A stretch of DNA of 64,000 nucleotides from Dryocosmus kuriphilus (GCA_038277395.1 CM076191.1:96211588-96275587), one strand, 5' to 3'. Counted from the first letter of the stretch, positions 1 to 11,852 are shown. Notes: generated by a model not told the origin, from the sequence alone. Numbers and translations: made by a program.

Positions 1-130
1 AAAATTTTTTTTCTTATGTTGTTTTAGAGATACCATTTTTGTTTTTTCAGGAAAATATCCTTTCAATATATACTACAACTCAAATATTTTATAAATTTTT
101 TTGTAAGGTGGAACGTAGTTAAAAAAATCT
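1..130 (+). repeat. Left inverted end of element 1
   Basis: T-rich sequence that matches the reverse complement of 2443-2575 with small indels. Shared blocks include GTTTTAGAGATACCA, ACTACAACTCAAAT and AAGGTGGAACG. The match is already running at base 1, so the terminus and any target duplication are not visible. Confidence 0.8.
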
Positions 131-300
131 GCCCGCTGCGCGGGCACATTCTCATCGCGCGCTACGCGCGCCGCGCTTCGCGCGAAGTATGAGCGCGCCT
201 AGGGCGCGCGTCTGTTGGCACTCGCGCTTCGCGCTCGATAGATTATTCACCTCGCGCTACGCGCTCGGTGTTTATAGATCGTATAAATCTTTAAATTAGA
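121..300. other. Cluster of GC-rich short palindromes
   Basis: In otherwise AT-rich DNA this segment holds several self-complementary words separated by short spacers, such as CGCGCTTCGCGCG, GCGCGCTACGCGCGC and CTCGCGCTTCGCGCTCG. Each could fold as a short, very stable hairpin with a TTC- or TA-centred loop. The same word recurs at 366-381 and, with one change, at 56172-56187 in the second copy, so it belongs to the element. Function unknown; cruciform or protein-binding roles are only inference. Confidence 0.7.
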
Positions 301-498
301 AATTACAAAAGAAATTATTTTAGTTAAGGCTCTATCGCCCTTAAGGAATACATTCTCATCATGACACTCGCGCTTCGCGCTCGATAATTACGTTTCTTTA
401 AAACACATTATAGATTGGTAAAGCTCTTTTTGATTTTCCAAATTTTTACAATACAGGATTTCGATTCTTAAAAGTAAAACGATGAGTCTTATAAATAA

Positions 499-1110
499 AT
501 TTTGTAGCTATTTCCAAGGTGAACAATTCTGCTTGTTAATATTTTCTCATATCTTGCACAGTTTTGCTGAAAAGTGGTTTTCTTTATATTTCATAACATA
601 TTTTACGAATAACTCAAAAAACTACGCGTCTGATCAAAAAAATGATAGAGAGCAAATTTGTAGACAATTTGGAGACGAACAACTTTGTTTATCATAATTT
701 TTCCGTATCTTCCATAGTTTGGCGGAAAATTTGAAATATTTAATTTTTAATAACGTTTTATCGATTAAAACAAAAACCGTGCATTTTATGAAAAAATGGT
801 TTAAACAAAATTTGTAGATCATTTTAAATTGAACAACTTTGTTCTTTACCATTTTTTGGTATCTTGAATATTTTGGCGGGAAACCACAGTTTTTTAATTT
901 TAATAGCGTTTTCTTGATTAAAACAAAAACCGTTCATTTTATTTAAAAAAACGGTTAAGACAAAAGTTGTAGATTTTTTTGAGGTGAACAATTTTACTTT
1001 CTTACGTTTTTTTTTGTATCTCTGATAGTTTAGCCGGAAAATGGATTTTTTGATTTTGTGAAAACCGTTTTTGATGGATAAAACCATAACCGTTGGTCAA
1101 AAACCGCTGG
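499..1110 (+). repeat. Degenerate ~154-bp tandem repeat, about four units
   Basis: The word TTTGTAG or a close variant, followed by a GAACAA-TTT block and an AAAACCGT block, recurs near 501, 656, 811 and 964, giving a spacing of 153-155 bp. Units are strongly diverged but collinear. Small open frames here change from unit to unit and look non-coding. Confidence 0.6.
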
Positions 1111-1547
1111 TTAACGAACTCGTCCTTTCTTTTTGGACCTTAAAGAAGTGTGCCAAAGCGCAATCCAATCCGATTAGTCCTTCGAAAGTTATCGTGGGAA
1201 CAGACGACGACAACGACAACGACGACAACGACGACAACGCCAACAGACAGACAGACACGGTCGTAAAAACCATTTTTTCGGATTCAGGAGGTCTTAAAAC
1301 GTGGAGATTTCATGAAATCCGCGAAAGTCAAATTTTGCATAAATCTAATACCTTCTCTGATGAGAATGTAAAAATCAATGTACTTAACGGCGCCGCCCGC
1401 TGCTCCCACTTAACTCCGGTGGAGGTTGTAAGCCAAGAAACGCATACAGCGGCGGGGATGAAGAGATACTATGAGCAGAACATACTACGCATATGCAGTT
1501 ACGCGAGAGTTTATCTGCATATTCATGTGCCGTCGAAGAAAAATTAG
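1071..1547 (+). CDS. Doubtful 158-residue ORF inside element 1
   Basis: An open frame of 158 codons with an acidic Asp/Asn run at about residues 45-58 produced by a simple CGACAA-type repeat. It starts inside the last degenerate 154-bp unit and contains the GC-rich inverted word at 1387-1400. I recognise no domain, signal peptide or membrane segment. The simple repeat, the overlap with repeat structure and the lack of any visible gene context make chance ORF the better explanation. Confidence 0.15.
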   Translation: MMDKTITVGQKPLVNELVLSFWTLKKCAKAQSNPISPSKVIVGTDDDNDNDDNDDNANRQTDTVVKTIFSDSGGLKTWRFHEIRESQILHKSNTFSDENVKINVLNGAARCSHLTPVEVVSQETHTAAGMKRYYEQNILRICSYARVYLHIHVPSKKN

Positions 1548-1782
1548 AGAGAGTAAATTGTCAAACTAATGACAATGTTACTTTAAGTAGTTACATTCCT
1601 CTTTTATCAAAAATTGAAATCTTACGAACATAAGTCTGAGGTTAGAATTTCCGTTGAAGCGCAGAACACAGCGCATAGTACTTTTCCAATTGGGTGATCT
1701 TCACCTCTATATACACTTTTTTGCTTGACTATCGGCCTACCCCCTCCATCGGAGTTAAGTGTCCTTATTAGAGTGTTCTTGA

Positions 1783-2290
1783 CTTGATGTGAGAGGCGAA
1801 GGGACTCAGATGAAAAAAGCACCCCGACGCACGATTATGAACTGATGTGAGACGAGGGGACTCACATGAAAAAAGCACCCCGATGCACTGTTATGAACTG
1901 ATGTGAGAGGCGAGGGGACTCACATGAGAAAGGCACCCCGACACACGATTATGAACTGATGTGAGAGGCGAGGGGACTCACATGAAAAAAGCACCCCAAT
2001 GCACTGTTATGAACTGATGTGAGAGGCGAGGAGACTCACATGAAAACAGCACCCCGATGCACTGTTATGAACTGATGTGAGAGGCGAGGGGTCTCACATG
2101 AAAAAAGCACCCCGACATACGATTATGAATTAATGTGAGAGGCGAGGGGACTCACATGAAAAAAACACCCCGACACACGATTATGAACTGATGTGAGAGG
2201 CGAGGGGACTCACACGAAAAAAGCACCCCGACACACGATTATGAACTGATGTGAGAGGTGAGGTGACTCACATGAAAAAAGCACCCCGAT
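1783..2290 (+). repeat. 58-bp tandem array, about nine copies
   Basis: A unit with TATGAACTGATGTGAGAGGC, then a CTCACATGAAAAAAGCACCCC block, recurs with starts near 1836, 1892, 1950 and 2008 and onward to 2290 (one copy is 56 bp through a 2-base loss). Each unit contains TGTGAG and CTCACA about 11 bases apart, an inverted repeat, so every copy can form a small stem-loop. Copies alternate between GACACACGATT-like and GATGCACTGTT-like ends, hinting at a two-unit higher-order pattern. Confidence 0.9.
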
Positions 2291-2442
2291 GATATGGAGT
2301 TTAAAAACGTACTAGAACCTCCTCGTGGTAAACTCTGGAAACTATACGTGTATAGGCAAAGTGCAGACGTCCTTTGAAAGAAAGGGCCTTATTCATCCAC
2401 CGTGAACCTCGACAGCGGGCGGCGCCATTACGTACATTGATT

Positions 2443-2575
2443 TTTTTAACAGCGTTCCACCTCACAAAAAAATTTATAAAAAATTTGAGTTGTAGTATAC
2501 ATTGTAAGGATGATTACCTGAAAAAACAAAAGTGGTATCTCTAAAACAACATCAGAAAAAAAATTTTCAAAGTTT
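2443..2575 (-). repeat. Right inverted end of element 1
   Basis: Reverse complement of 1-130; it carries CGTTCCACCT, ATTTGAGTTGTAGTATA and TGGTATCTCTAAAAC. Homology is last seen around 2570. The exact end cannot be placed because the partner is cut by the window start. Confidence 0.8.
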
Positions 2576-3413
2576 TCAAACATTTTTTTTTACGCTTATT
2601 TTTTGTTCCAAATTTTTTTCAAATTTTTGTTTTAAAACCGCCCCATCGATCTACATAACATATTTTTTCCTCATAAAAATCGGTAAAGCCGTTTACGAGC
2701 AAAACTACTTTTTTGGTTTTTCTTTCCCCCTCCATAACTCCCACAAAAATACGTTTTTGAGGTTGAGACTTGGAGGAATTTTGTGACTCATAGGTGCCAA
2801 TATATATGGGACCAATTTGGACTTGATACATGCGGGAACCGATTTCACATGCTTATTCCGCCCCTTTCCAAAAGCATCAATTTTCTCAAAAACCTGACGT
2901 GATGGAGCAAAACTAAGCCCGGATTCGGATTCAGCGACCCCGAAAGCATGTAAGGTTGGTCTGGTTGCTGGAACCATTTTTTCATTTTTTTTTGTGGACC
3001 TGTGTAATTATTTATATTGTTCAAATCAATGAACCCAAGGTGATCAAACTACTCCCTATTTTATATTAAAATTTTAAGCAGTCATTTTCAGTGGAGGGGG
3101 GGGGGGGGGGGGGTAGGGAAATCGAGGAGTGAGAAGACCCCTATGTTGGAAGTTTATATTTTAGTCCGAATTTCTTCAGGGCTGGCTCAAATTGAAACTC
3201 AGCATCTCGAATGAAGATGAAAAATAAACTCTGCTGTTATATTTTTCTTATTTGAATTAAAGGAAAGACGACCTGGATAACCTGGAAAAGAGCTTGAATT
3301 TTCTTCCTAAGAATCGCCTACACATCCGGCTTATTAGGTTTCATAAAAATTAATAAGGTGTTTAATAGGGTGTTCAAAAAATAAAAATAAAATAATAATA
3401 ATAATAATGTGGA
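2576..3413. other. Unassigned spacer with an interspersed S motif
   Basis: No credible gene. It holds an 18-base G run (3096-3113), a short AAT repeat (about 3385-3408) and, at about 2888-2945, a stretch containing CTCAAAAACCTGACG and GGATTCGGATTCAGCGACCC. Diverged versions recur at 14176-14235 on the same strand and at 13580-13640 inverted, so it is an interspersed repeat. Confidence 0.5.
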
Positions 3414-4150
3414 TTTCCTGAAGTCTCACCGTCTCGTTTTGTGTTATGTGGTGAAAAAAGATTTTCCTAATTTTTGGCGATTTCAGAAAAAACTGAAAAG
3501 AGTTTTTATATTTTGGTTTTTCTCTGATTTTGTATTGTGATTGGGCTGAATTTTTAGGAGCCTTCATAAGACGAATTTCATTTTTTTTTTTTTTTGTAGC
3601 AGTCAAGAATAATGTTTTAAAAAATCAATTACCATAATAATGTATGCATATGTTGCAATGAAAAAATATAAACACTGAAATAATTTTTCCAACAAATGAT
3701 AATTTTCTCCCAAAACCAAAAAGTGTGGCATTTTACGGCTTTAAATTTCAAAACATATTGCCCAGGGGTAATAAAAGGATATTTCAAATTACATTAAAAG
3801 TGCTCGCATAAGTGTCAAATTGGACAAAAACTGACGGGTCATCGCTCCCACGAACATATACGGTCGTATTACATATAAAATCAAAAAATTGCGGCATTTT
3901 TGGGCTTTATATTTTTAAACATATTGCCCCGGGGTAATAAAAGGATTTTTCAAATTAAATTAAAGTGCCCGCATAAGCTTGAAATTGGCCAAAAACTATC
4001 GGGACAACGCAGGGATCATAGTCCCCTATTCCCCTTTTCCCTCTTATTCCCCCCTTTCCCCTTCCGCGTATTTTTCTCAAAACCCTATATTTGAGAATTT
4101 TGTCCACTTTTTCCCCTAATTTTTTAAACTCCGATTCAGTTTTCAAGAAT
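3414..4150 (+). repeat. Left inverted end of element A with two ~166-bp units
   Basis: Order from outside in: terminal block, a segment ending in TTGGGCTGAATTTTTAGGAG, a T run, an AT-rich pre-array block (3590-3760), then tandem units whose GGGGTAATAAAAGGAT word starts at 3765 and 3931 (166 bp apart). The C-rich stretch 4020-4080 closes it. Each layer has an inverted partner at 12300-13390. Confidence 0.75.
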
Positions 4151-4946
4151 TATAAGAAATAGAAACGTATGATATTAAAAAATTCGCGCCACAATGCTTG
4201 TGCCGCTATGCGCATGCGCAGCTGTTGATCTATATTTAATATTTTCTGGAGGCTTTTAGTGCTATGATGGATTAGTCTAGTAAAGCTTAATAATTATTGG
4301 TGGCGAAACTTGTTTATATATAGAAAATAATTTTTGTTCGATCTGGCCGTGGCCGGCCAGGATTCACAAACGTAATACGCAAGTAATTAATGTAAAATGT
4401 GAATCAGAGCGATACTTGTTTACGTTTTTAGATTTTAAGGTGATTATTGATAAATAAATAAATAATAAGCATCTCGGCCCTAAAAAATTCTTTTTTTATT
4501 ATAGGTGTAAATTATTTCTCGCAAATCACTTGAAATTCTTTTCTACTTTCTCTGAAAATAATGCCTTTTAACTGTCTAAAGTGAATTGAGATTATGTAGA
4601 TTTTTTTTTTAAATTTCGATACCTTTTAAAATCTCATCAATTTAATGTTTAATTGTTTAAAAATAAAGTAAATTTGTCATTAGCGTTTTTTAATTATTTT
4701 TGGACACTTTAATTTTACATTATTTGCATTGTTTTCCACTCATTTATTATGTGCTTTAACTCATTGAGATATCTTTTTTCAGTTAAGGTAGGTTGGTTCC
4801 ATTAACCGAAGATCTTTTAACTCGTGTACGTTGTGCTCATCAGTCGTATTTATCATATTTGCAAGCGAATTGCTTTAGAAGAGGAAACTAATCAGGTTAA
4901 ACAAGAGAAACGTAGGGCTAAAGAAGGAGAAATTTTAGAAGGTATC
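4151..4946. other. Internal spacer of element A, nothing recognised
   Basis: AT-rich with a short GC-rich island near 4190-4220 (GCGCATGCGCAG) and a GGCCGTGGCCGGCC palindromic stretch at 4343-4356. No ORF of interest, no RNA gene recognised. It ends where the BEL/Pao LTR begins. Confidence 0.4.
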
Positions 4947-5378
4947 TGTTCCGGTTAACTAGATATCTGAAAGGGACTCGAGGACAATAAAAGTTTCTCC
5001 GTACAACAAAGAGCAGTTGTGCTGCCAGAAGCACGAAAATTTCCCATTCCGAGAAGCGAGCGAACAAGCCCCTTGGGTCACTTTGAGTTGCAGCGTTGTA
5101 AAATATAAAGAGAAAATGTTAGTTACAACAACAAACCGCACCGAAGCGCCGCTCTCAAGGTCGATAATAATATGAAATGAAAGTTGACCAAAAGGGTCCC
5201 GGAAAAGAGCGGAAAATGAAACGGGTCTGTTTAACACGTGTTTACCTGATGCACGCCTTCATTGAGACTTCCTTCTTCTCGTAGATGTTATGAGTTTAAG
5301 GTGAAATATTTTAGGTGATAAGAGCGTAAATCTCAGCCTGCGTTACCCTCCAATAAAGTTTGGATGCGTTAAAATTTT
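4947..5378 (+). repeat. 5' LTR of BEL/Pao element
   Basis: Begins TGTTCCGGTTAACTAGATAT and ends around the AATAAAGTTTGGATGCGTTA block; AATAAA (5352-5357) could serve as polyadenylation signal. The 3' boundary is uncertain because both LTRs run into T-rich DNA of different sequence. Differs from the 3' LTR by scattered substitutions and a 3-base insertion near 5020. Confidence 0.9.
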
Positions 5379-5403
5379 TTTTTGTTTTGTTTGTTTTGTC
5401 TGA

Positions 5404-6450
5404 GATGCAGCTCTGAGCGATACAGACTCGCGTATAGGTGGTCGTATTCAAATCGCGAAAGAACTGCCAATTTTCAGCGGAAATCCTTTGGAATGGATGC
5501 ATTTTGAAGCTGCGTATAAATCGTCTACGTGTTTGTGTCAATTTACCGATCGTGAGAATATTTCAAGGTTGTACAAAGCTTTGCGCGGTCAAGCTCGTGA
5601 AGCGGGGGAAACTTTGTTATGTACTGCTACTACGGTCGAGCCAATTATGGAAATTTTAAAATTGAATTTTGGTAACAAACGTCATGTAGCCGAAAGAATT
5701 GTGAAAGATATTCACGACCTACCAAGCTTGCAATCCGGAAAAATTGACATTGCTCGATTTGCTACGCGCTTGAAAAACGCAATTTCCTCTTTCAAATCAT
5801 TAGAGATGCCGGAATACATTAACAGTATCGATTTATTAAGAAGTGTAGTGAGTAAAATCACCGAAGAGAAAGAGAGTTTTTTTAATCGTCATGCAGCAAG
5901 CGATCCCGGAATGGGTTGCTTAGAAAGGCTTTCCGAATTTTTATATCAAGATGCCGAATACGCTATTAAAGGCGGTCTGTTAAATTTAGAAATGACAACC
6001 GCGACCTTTAGAAACAATGATAGGAATATTAACAATGTGCCGAGAAGACAAAGAAGGACTCAAAACGCGGCAGCAGGGTATGTAGCATCAGCGCGACCTG
6101 AAATTACTTTACAAATTAACGATTCGGGTTCGAAAAATGCGTCGTGTGAAGTTTATAAACGAGATAACCATGAAATTAGTGATTGCAATAAGTTTAAAAG
6201 GGAATCGTTTGGAAGAAAAAGTGTAATCATAGGTAAAGCGGGTCTCTGCTACAAATGCCTTGATAAAAATTATATCGCTAGAGATTGCACGAAAACCGTC
6301 GAATGTGATGTTTGTCATAAAAAACACCACACGGCCATGCACATCCCAAAGAACAAAATGCCACATGGTAAACCTCATCGCGATACTCGTCCAGGCAATG
6401 AACGTACGCAGCAGGAGAAAAGCAGTCGGCCCGGGAATAATAAAAAATGA
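5404..6450 (+). pseudogene. BEL/Pao gag remnant (nucleocapsid zinc knuckles)
   Basis: The frame is open from about 5404, but no good ATG opens it; the family-typical block ELPIFSGNPLEW lies at about 5459-5496, upstream of the first usable in-frame start, so I take the coding start upstream of 5488. Residues near the end form the BEL-type Cys/His array: CEVYKRDNHEISDC, LCYKCL...C and CDVCHKKHH, which bind RNA in the particle. The frame stops at 6448-6450; protease follows in the next 100 bases. Gag would assemble the cytoplasmic particle. The N-terminus appears shortened. Confidence 0.85.
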
Positions 6451-9400
6451 CTAGAAACGCGAAGAGGGTTGCTCAGATTCGCACCTATCAAAGTCCTCGG
6501 ACTAAACGGATCAGCGAGCGCGTTCGCGTTACTTGACGGGAGTTTCCACCATTACTTTGATTGACAAGAAATTTGCGCGACAGTTAGGTATCAACGGGGA
6601 GCATAGTCAAATGTCGGTGAAAGGATTATGGGGAGACGCAATTGGTGTAAAGTGCGAGAAACTTAGCTTCAATATCGCCGGGACACAAGAAATATGTAAA
6701 GTTGAGCATGCAATAGCGATCCAAAATTTAGGCTTGCCGAGTCCATCACTCACTAGCGAAATTATGGCGCGGATTAATAATATTGAAAACGTGCAAATAA
6801 AGTCATACGTTAACGCACGTACAGTTATTCTTCTCGGCCAAGACAATTGGAAATTAATTGTGCCTTTAGAATCACGCCAGATAAAAAACAGCGGCCTCGT
6901 CATTTCGCGCGGAAAACTAGGCTGGACTGTTCACGGTTATGAGGAAACTAAAAAACGTCATCCTATAAACTCAAATGTAGAAAAAGCGTACGAGGAATTG
7001 GATATAATATCATCAATTAGCGAGACGGAAAAATTGAGAGAACTAGAGGAGTTGATAAATAATTATATTAACCTTGAGAACTTAGGAGTTTCAAGCAAAA
7101 GAGTGAGAAGTCACGGACAAAGCCACGCGGAAAAGATTTTACACGAAACAACTCGAAAAGTAGGGGAAAAATGGGAGACGGGATTGTTATGGAAAGATGA
7201 AAAAGCCCCGCAAGTAAATAGTAGGGCCACCGCATTGAGAAGACTTAATTTGTTGGAGAAAAGATTAAAAAAAGATTCCCGATTTGCAGAACTTTATTAT
7301 AAAGAATTTGTTCGATTTGTTTCAAACGGTTACGCAGTAAAAGTCGGTCCTGAAATTCAAAGAACACGCTTAAGGTATATCCCTCATTTTGGTGTGCAGA
7401 ATATAAATAAGCCTGGGAAGGTGCGTCTTGTTTTAGACGCAGCAGCAAAAACGTCTGGCATTAGTTTAAATGATCAATTGGTCACGGGACCTGATCTACT
7501 TGAATCTCTTATCGGTGTACTATTGAGATATCGTCAATTTGGAGTTGCTGTAATAAGTGATATTGAAGAGTTTGCGCGTCGGGATGGTTGATAAGGATCG
7601 CGGCTCGCAGCGAATCCTCTTTCGAAAAAATTGCAAGGGTAATGTCGACGAGTATGAAATGACCGTGTTGATTTTTGGCTCTAAATGCTCACCGTGCAGC
7701 GCGATTTTCGTGAAAAATAAAAACGCAGAGAAATTTAAAAACGTGAAGCCTGACGCAGTAAACAGCATCGTGAATAATGTCTACATGGATGATTTATTGG
7801 TTAGTAAAAGAACGGTCGAAGAAATGAGAGATTTGGTGTTCGACATAATTTTAAATAACAGCACAGCTGATTTTCAAATGCATGGATGGGCGTCAAACGA
7901 TCCGCGAGCGGTAGAATACGTGAGCGAAGATAGAAAGTTAGATAGTAACGCGGAAGCAAATTTGTGCAACGAAGAAAACCGAATTCTTGGTTTATATTGG
8001 GATAGAAAAATAGACACGTTAAGCTTTAATGTGGGCTTAAAGAAAATTCATCCCGATTTATTGAGCGGTAAAAAGAAACCTACGAAACGCGAGGTTTTTT
8101 CTATCGTCATGTCAGTTTACGATCCTCTCGGAATTTTGGCTCCTTTCATTCTTAACGCGAAAATATTAATGCAGTATATTTGGCGCAGCGGAATTCAGTG
8201 GGACAAGCCGATTCGCGAAGAGGAATTTAAAACTTGGTTAGTTTGGTTGGATAACTTGCCAAAAATTAGAGACTATAAAATTCCAAGAAGTTACATCCCG
8301 CGCGGTGAAGATTATATAAACGCACAGTTACATATTTTTTGCGATGCGAGTTTTGAAGTATACTCCGCTGTCGCCTATTTAAGAACCGTATCGAACGACG
8401 AGAAAATTTTTGTTTCTCTCGTTATGCCCAAAACACGATTATAACCAATAAATCCGATGACCATCCCGCGATTAGAGTTACAAGCGGCGCTACTCTGATC
8501 ACGTCTAGCCACTACAATACAGAAAAAACTCGAAATACGAATCGATGCGCGAATTTTCTGGTCAGATTCAACGACGGTGTTACACTGGATTAGATCAGAA
8601 CCCCGCAAGAAACAAAACTTTCGTAGCGAATCGACTCGAAGAGATCACAGAGTCAACACGAATTTCGGAGTGGCGCTGGGTGCCAACCGACTTAAATCCT
8701 GCGGACGATGCGACGCGTGCATCCGAAAAAACCATGACGTCGGGAGATCGCTGGTTCCTAGGCCCAGAGTTTTTACTGGACACCTCAAACTCGTGGCCGC
8801 AACAAATATCTTTAGAAAAATCTCAAATTAAGGCGTATGATAATTTAGAATCACGAAAAGAGTTTATTTGTACGACTTCAGGTCGTGAGATTGAGATTCC
8901 AACTACGGTGACGTTGCTAGGTTGGAATGGGTTACTGGCTATCGTCAACCGTTTGAGATCGCGAGTTTATTATTGGATAGATCGTTGGCGTAAAACAAGA
9001 GAAAGGAACGGTTTGAAAATAAATGCTTGGGTCGATCGTTGGAAGAAACAGCCGAACGAAAGAGACTCGCGAGAAAACTTGATCGATGCAGCGAAATTTT
9101 GGTACCGTGCCATACAATCAACAAATTTCTCACATGAGCTCCAAGCTCTTAGAACCGGTAAAGAGATTCAAAAGGGAAGTAAGCTGCGAGGATTAAAACC
9201 GTACATCGATAATGAGGGAATATTACGCGCAGAGGCACGCGTGTCTAAAGTAAGCGATTGCGTGTTTGAAAACCATCCGATCCTTCTTGACGCGACACAG
9301 TTTGCAACGAAACTCTAATCGCCTCTTATCACCGACGATTCAAACATGCGAACGACGAGACTTTAGTGAACGAATTACGTCAGAAATTTTATATTATAGG

Positions 9401-10433
9401 TTTACGCTCCCGACTGCGTTGGATCGCAAAAAAATGTATCGTGTGCCGACTTGAGCGAGCAAAGCCATGGAACCCACCGATGGCTGATTTACCGAAAAGC
9501 CGCGTCGCATATAAATTCCGTCCATTTACACACTGCGGGATTGATTATTTCGGTCCTATTTTCGTAAAGATCGGTCGACGTAGGGAGAAACGATGGGGAG
9601 TTATTTTTAAGTGCATGACAACACGAGCAATTCACTTAGAATTGGCGTACACATGAGACGCAAGCTCGGCAATCATGGCTTTACGACGACTTGGAAACAG
9701 ACGGGGTTATCCAGTCATCGTCTACAGCGATAGTGGGACTAATGTCACGAAAGCGAGTAAAGAATTACGCGATGCAATCTTAGACATTGATAAAAATAAA
9801 CAGCTAGACTTTGCAGTTACGAAAAAATTCACTTGGCATTTCAATCCTCCGGACGCACCACATATGGGGGGAGCGTGGGAGAGATTGATAAGCTCGGTGA
9901 AGACAGCCCTCTTTCATACATTAGACGATCAAGCATCGACGGAAGAAGTACTTTTGACGGTATTGTTGGAAGTCGAACACATGGTGAACTCGCGTCCGCT
10001 TACGCACGTGTCAATCGATTCGCGAGATGAAGAAGCACTAACACCCAATCACTTATTGATTGACTCTTCCCCTGGAAACTTGCGGTTACAGAAGTACGAG
10101 ACCGAAATGTTTACTCCGCGAAAACGATTCGAATTGGCTCAACATTTCGCAGAATGCTTTTGGAGGCGATGGTTAAAGGAATATCTACCAACGCTGTTGC
10201 CAAGGCGGAAATGGCATAATGTGCAGCCCTCGCTAAAAGTGGGAGACATTGCAATCATTGCAGACCATCAAGCACCAAGAAATGTTTGGAGGAGAGGCAG
10301 TGTCAAGCGATTATGCTCAGGTTCAGACGGAGTCGTTCGAGTTGTGAAAGTAACCGCCGGAAATGGTGAGCTCACCAGACCGGTCCATAAATTGATTAAG
10401 ATTTTCGGGACTGATGAAGTCGAAAATTTATAA
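6451..10433 (+). pseudogene. BEL/Pao pol remnant (protease, RT, RNase H, integrase)
   Basis: Successive frames carry protease (ALLDG at about 6523-6537, then a frameshift before STITLID), RT fingers (RYIPHFGV, KVRLVLDAAAK, GPDLLESLIGVLLR near 7374-7536), a second frameshift near 7570, the RT active site YMDD (about 7781-7792), RNase H start HIFCDASFEVYSA (8332-8370), further shifts near 8440-8545 and 9310, and integrase with HCGIDYFGP, YSDSGTN and GGAWERLI, supplying the D, D and E. A TGA at 9654-9656 interrupts integrase in frame. All family landmarks are present, so decay is by point mutations and small indels rather than large loss. Confidence 0.92.
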
Positions 10434-10442
10434 ATTTTGCAA

Positions 10443-10455
10443 CTGGGGGGGAGGA
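10443..10455 (+). other. Polypurine tract of BEL/Pao element
   Basis: The purine run GGGGGGGAGGA sits directly before the 3' LTR start at 10456, where plus-strand DNA synthesis would be primed. Confidence 0.8.
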
Positions 10456-10884
10456 TGTTCCGGTTAACTAGATATCTGAAAGGGACTCGAGGACAATTAG
10501 AGTGTTTCCGTACAGCAAAGAGCAGTTGTGCCAGAAGCACGAAAATTTCCCATTCCAAGAAGCGAGCGAACAAGCCCCTTGGGTCACTTTGGGTTGCAGC
10601 CTCGTAAAATATGAAGAGAAAATGTTAGTTACAACAACAAACCGCACCGAAGCGTCGCTCTCAAGGTCGATAATAATATGAAATGAAAGTTGACCAAAAG
10701 GGTCCCGGAAAAGAGCGGAAAATGAAACGGGTCGGTTTAACACGTGTTTACCTGATGCATGCCTTCATTGAGACTTCTTTCTTCTCGTAGATGTTATCAG
10801 TTTAAGTTGAAATATTTTAGGTGATAAGAGCGTAAATCTCAGCCTGCGTTACCCTCCAATAAAGTTTGGATGCGTTAAAATTGT
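10456..10884 (+). repeat. 3' LTR of BEL/Pao element
   Basis: Direct repeat of 4947-5378, starting TGTTCCGG and fading after GATGCGTTAAAATTGTC into a long T run (10886-10908). Confidence 0.9.
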
Positions 10885-10908
10885 CTTTTTTTTTTTTTTT
10901 TTTTTTTT

Positions 10909-11852
10909 GTGCCGTTTTACGACGGACCGCAGTCATACTGCATGGAACGGAGCCGAATGTGTGTAGACAAACTTCGTTCGTTTATTTGTATTGGAATGAT
11001 GCAATACTATGAGTAGTTTCAGTCCGCAGTGAAAATGGACTCAAACTCCCGTTGGAGTTAATTAATCTTTGAATTAATCGTATAGAGCCTTTGAAAAGAG
11101 AGATGATGATATTTTTTAGTGTGGATTACAATATAGGCTTTGATTTTGTATAGACTAATCGTTATTGTGACATCGCTCTGGTGTCAATCTCCTCAAATGT
11201 TGTTACGTAGGGAGAGAGTTGGTCATTGCCACGTAACGTAGGTTGCTGTAAGTTCTGCGAAGCTGTAATTGTAGTTGGGTTCTACGTTTGCCTGTATGAT
11301 CCCTGGAATTCGCGGGTGTGCCCTCGCAAGTCGCATCAAGCACATTTTTTTTTGTTTTTAAATGGGATAAGTGTGCTCCTCCGCCCCTCCACTCTGCGCC
11401 ACCACGATACGGGCACCTGATAGGGCCATGTTCGTAGCCTTCGCTTGGGGAAGTCTCACTGATTTCCAAGATAATTGCATCTTCGAAAGAAAGATCAGGA
11501 CTTTTCGAAGGCGTTAGACCCACTTTCGTCATGAGGTCACAAAAATTTAGGCAAGAGGAAGTGGCACCCTCTGGGCGAGGTGTGGGGGGGGGGGGGGGGG
11601 CAAGATAGCTGTTCTAGTGCACAATACCCGGAAAAGCGATACCTTTCGGCTCTATGGTCGGAAAGGTTTGCTGAAAGAAGGGTGGGGAGAAAGAAGCCCA
11701 GCGTGAGGGTCGAAGCGAGTGGGTCACTTGCTTTCTAGTGTTCAGACAGGCAACAGGTTCCCCTTTGTGAAAGTTTGGATTCGCGTATCTTCGATTTGAG
11801 ACCTATGTGTACGTGGTTTTGAATATTGTGTAGTCAATAAACTCGGGGTTGT
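10909..11852. other. Internal spacer of element A, right of the retrotransposon
   Basis: No gene recognised. Contains a 17-base G run (11584-11600). Moderately GC-balanced compared with its surroundings, possibly internal element A sequence including untranslated or intronic DNA of the relic that follows. Confidence 0.35.

Larger units (their letters stand above)
1..2575. mobile_element. Foldback-like non-autonomous element 1, left end cut by window
   Basis: The first 130 bases reappear as a reverse complement at about 2443-2575, so this stretch is bounded by inverted repeats. The left repeat starts at base 1, so the true end lies outside the window. The inside is mostly repeats: GC-rich palindromes (121-300), a degenerate 154-bp tandem repeat (about 499-1110) and a 58-bp tandem array (about 1783-2290). 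A second inverted pair joins 1372-1400 to about 2410-2445. No transposase is visible, so the element would depend on proteins supplied elsewhere. A collinear 550-bp second copy lies at 56100-56655. Superfamily unknown. Confidence 0.7.
4947..10890 (+). mobile_element. BEL/Pao LTR retrotransposon, full length but decayed
   Basis: Two direct LTRs (from 4947 and from 10456) enclose gag with zinc-knuckle motifs, a retroviral-type aspartic protease, reverse transcriptase, RNase H and integrase in the BEL/Pao order. A polypurine tract precedes the 3' LTR. By eye the LTRs differ at roughly 4-5 percent of positions, and pol has several frameshifts and one clear in-frame stop, so this copy cannot encode its own proteins. 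No envelope gene. LTR ends fade into T runs, so I could not fix a target duplication. Confidence 0.95.

Noticed and set aside
1622..1822. Minus-strand 66-codon ORF
   Set aside because: Lies in repeat DNA next to the 58-bp array with no recognised domain.
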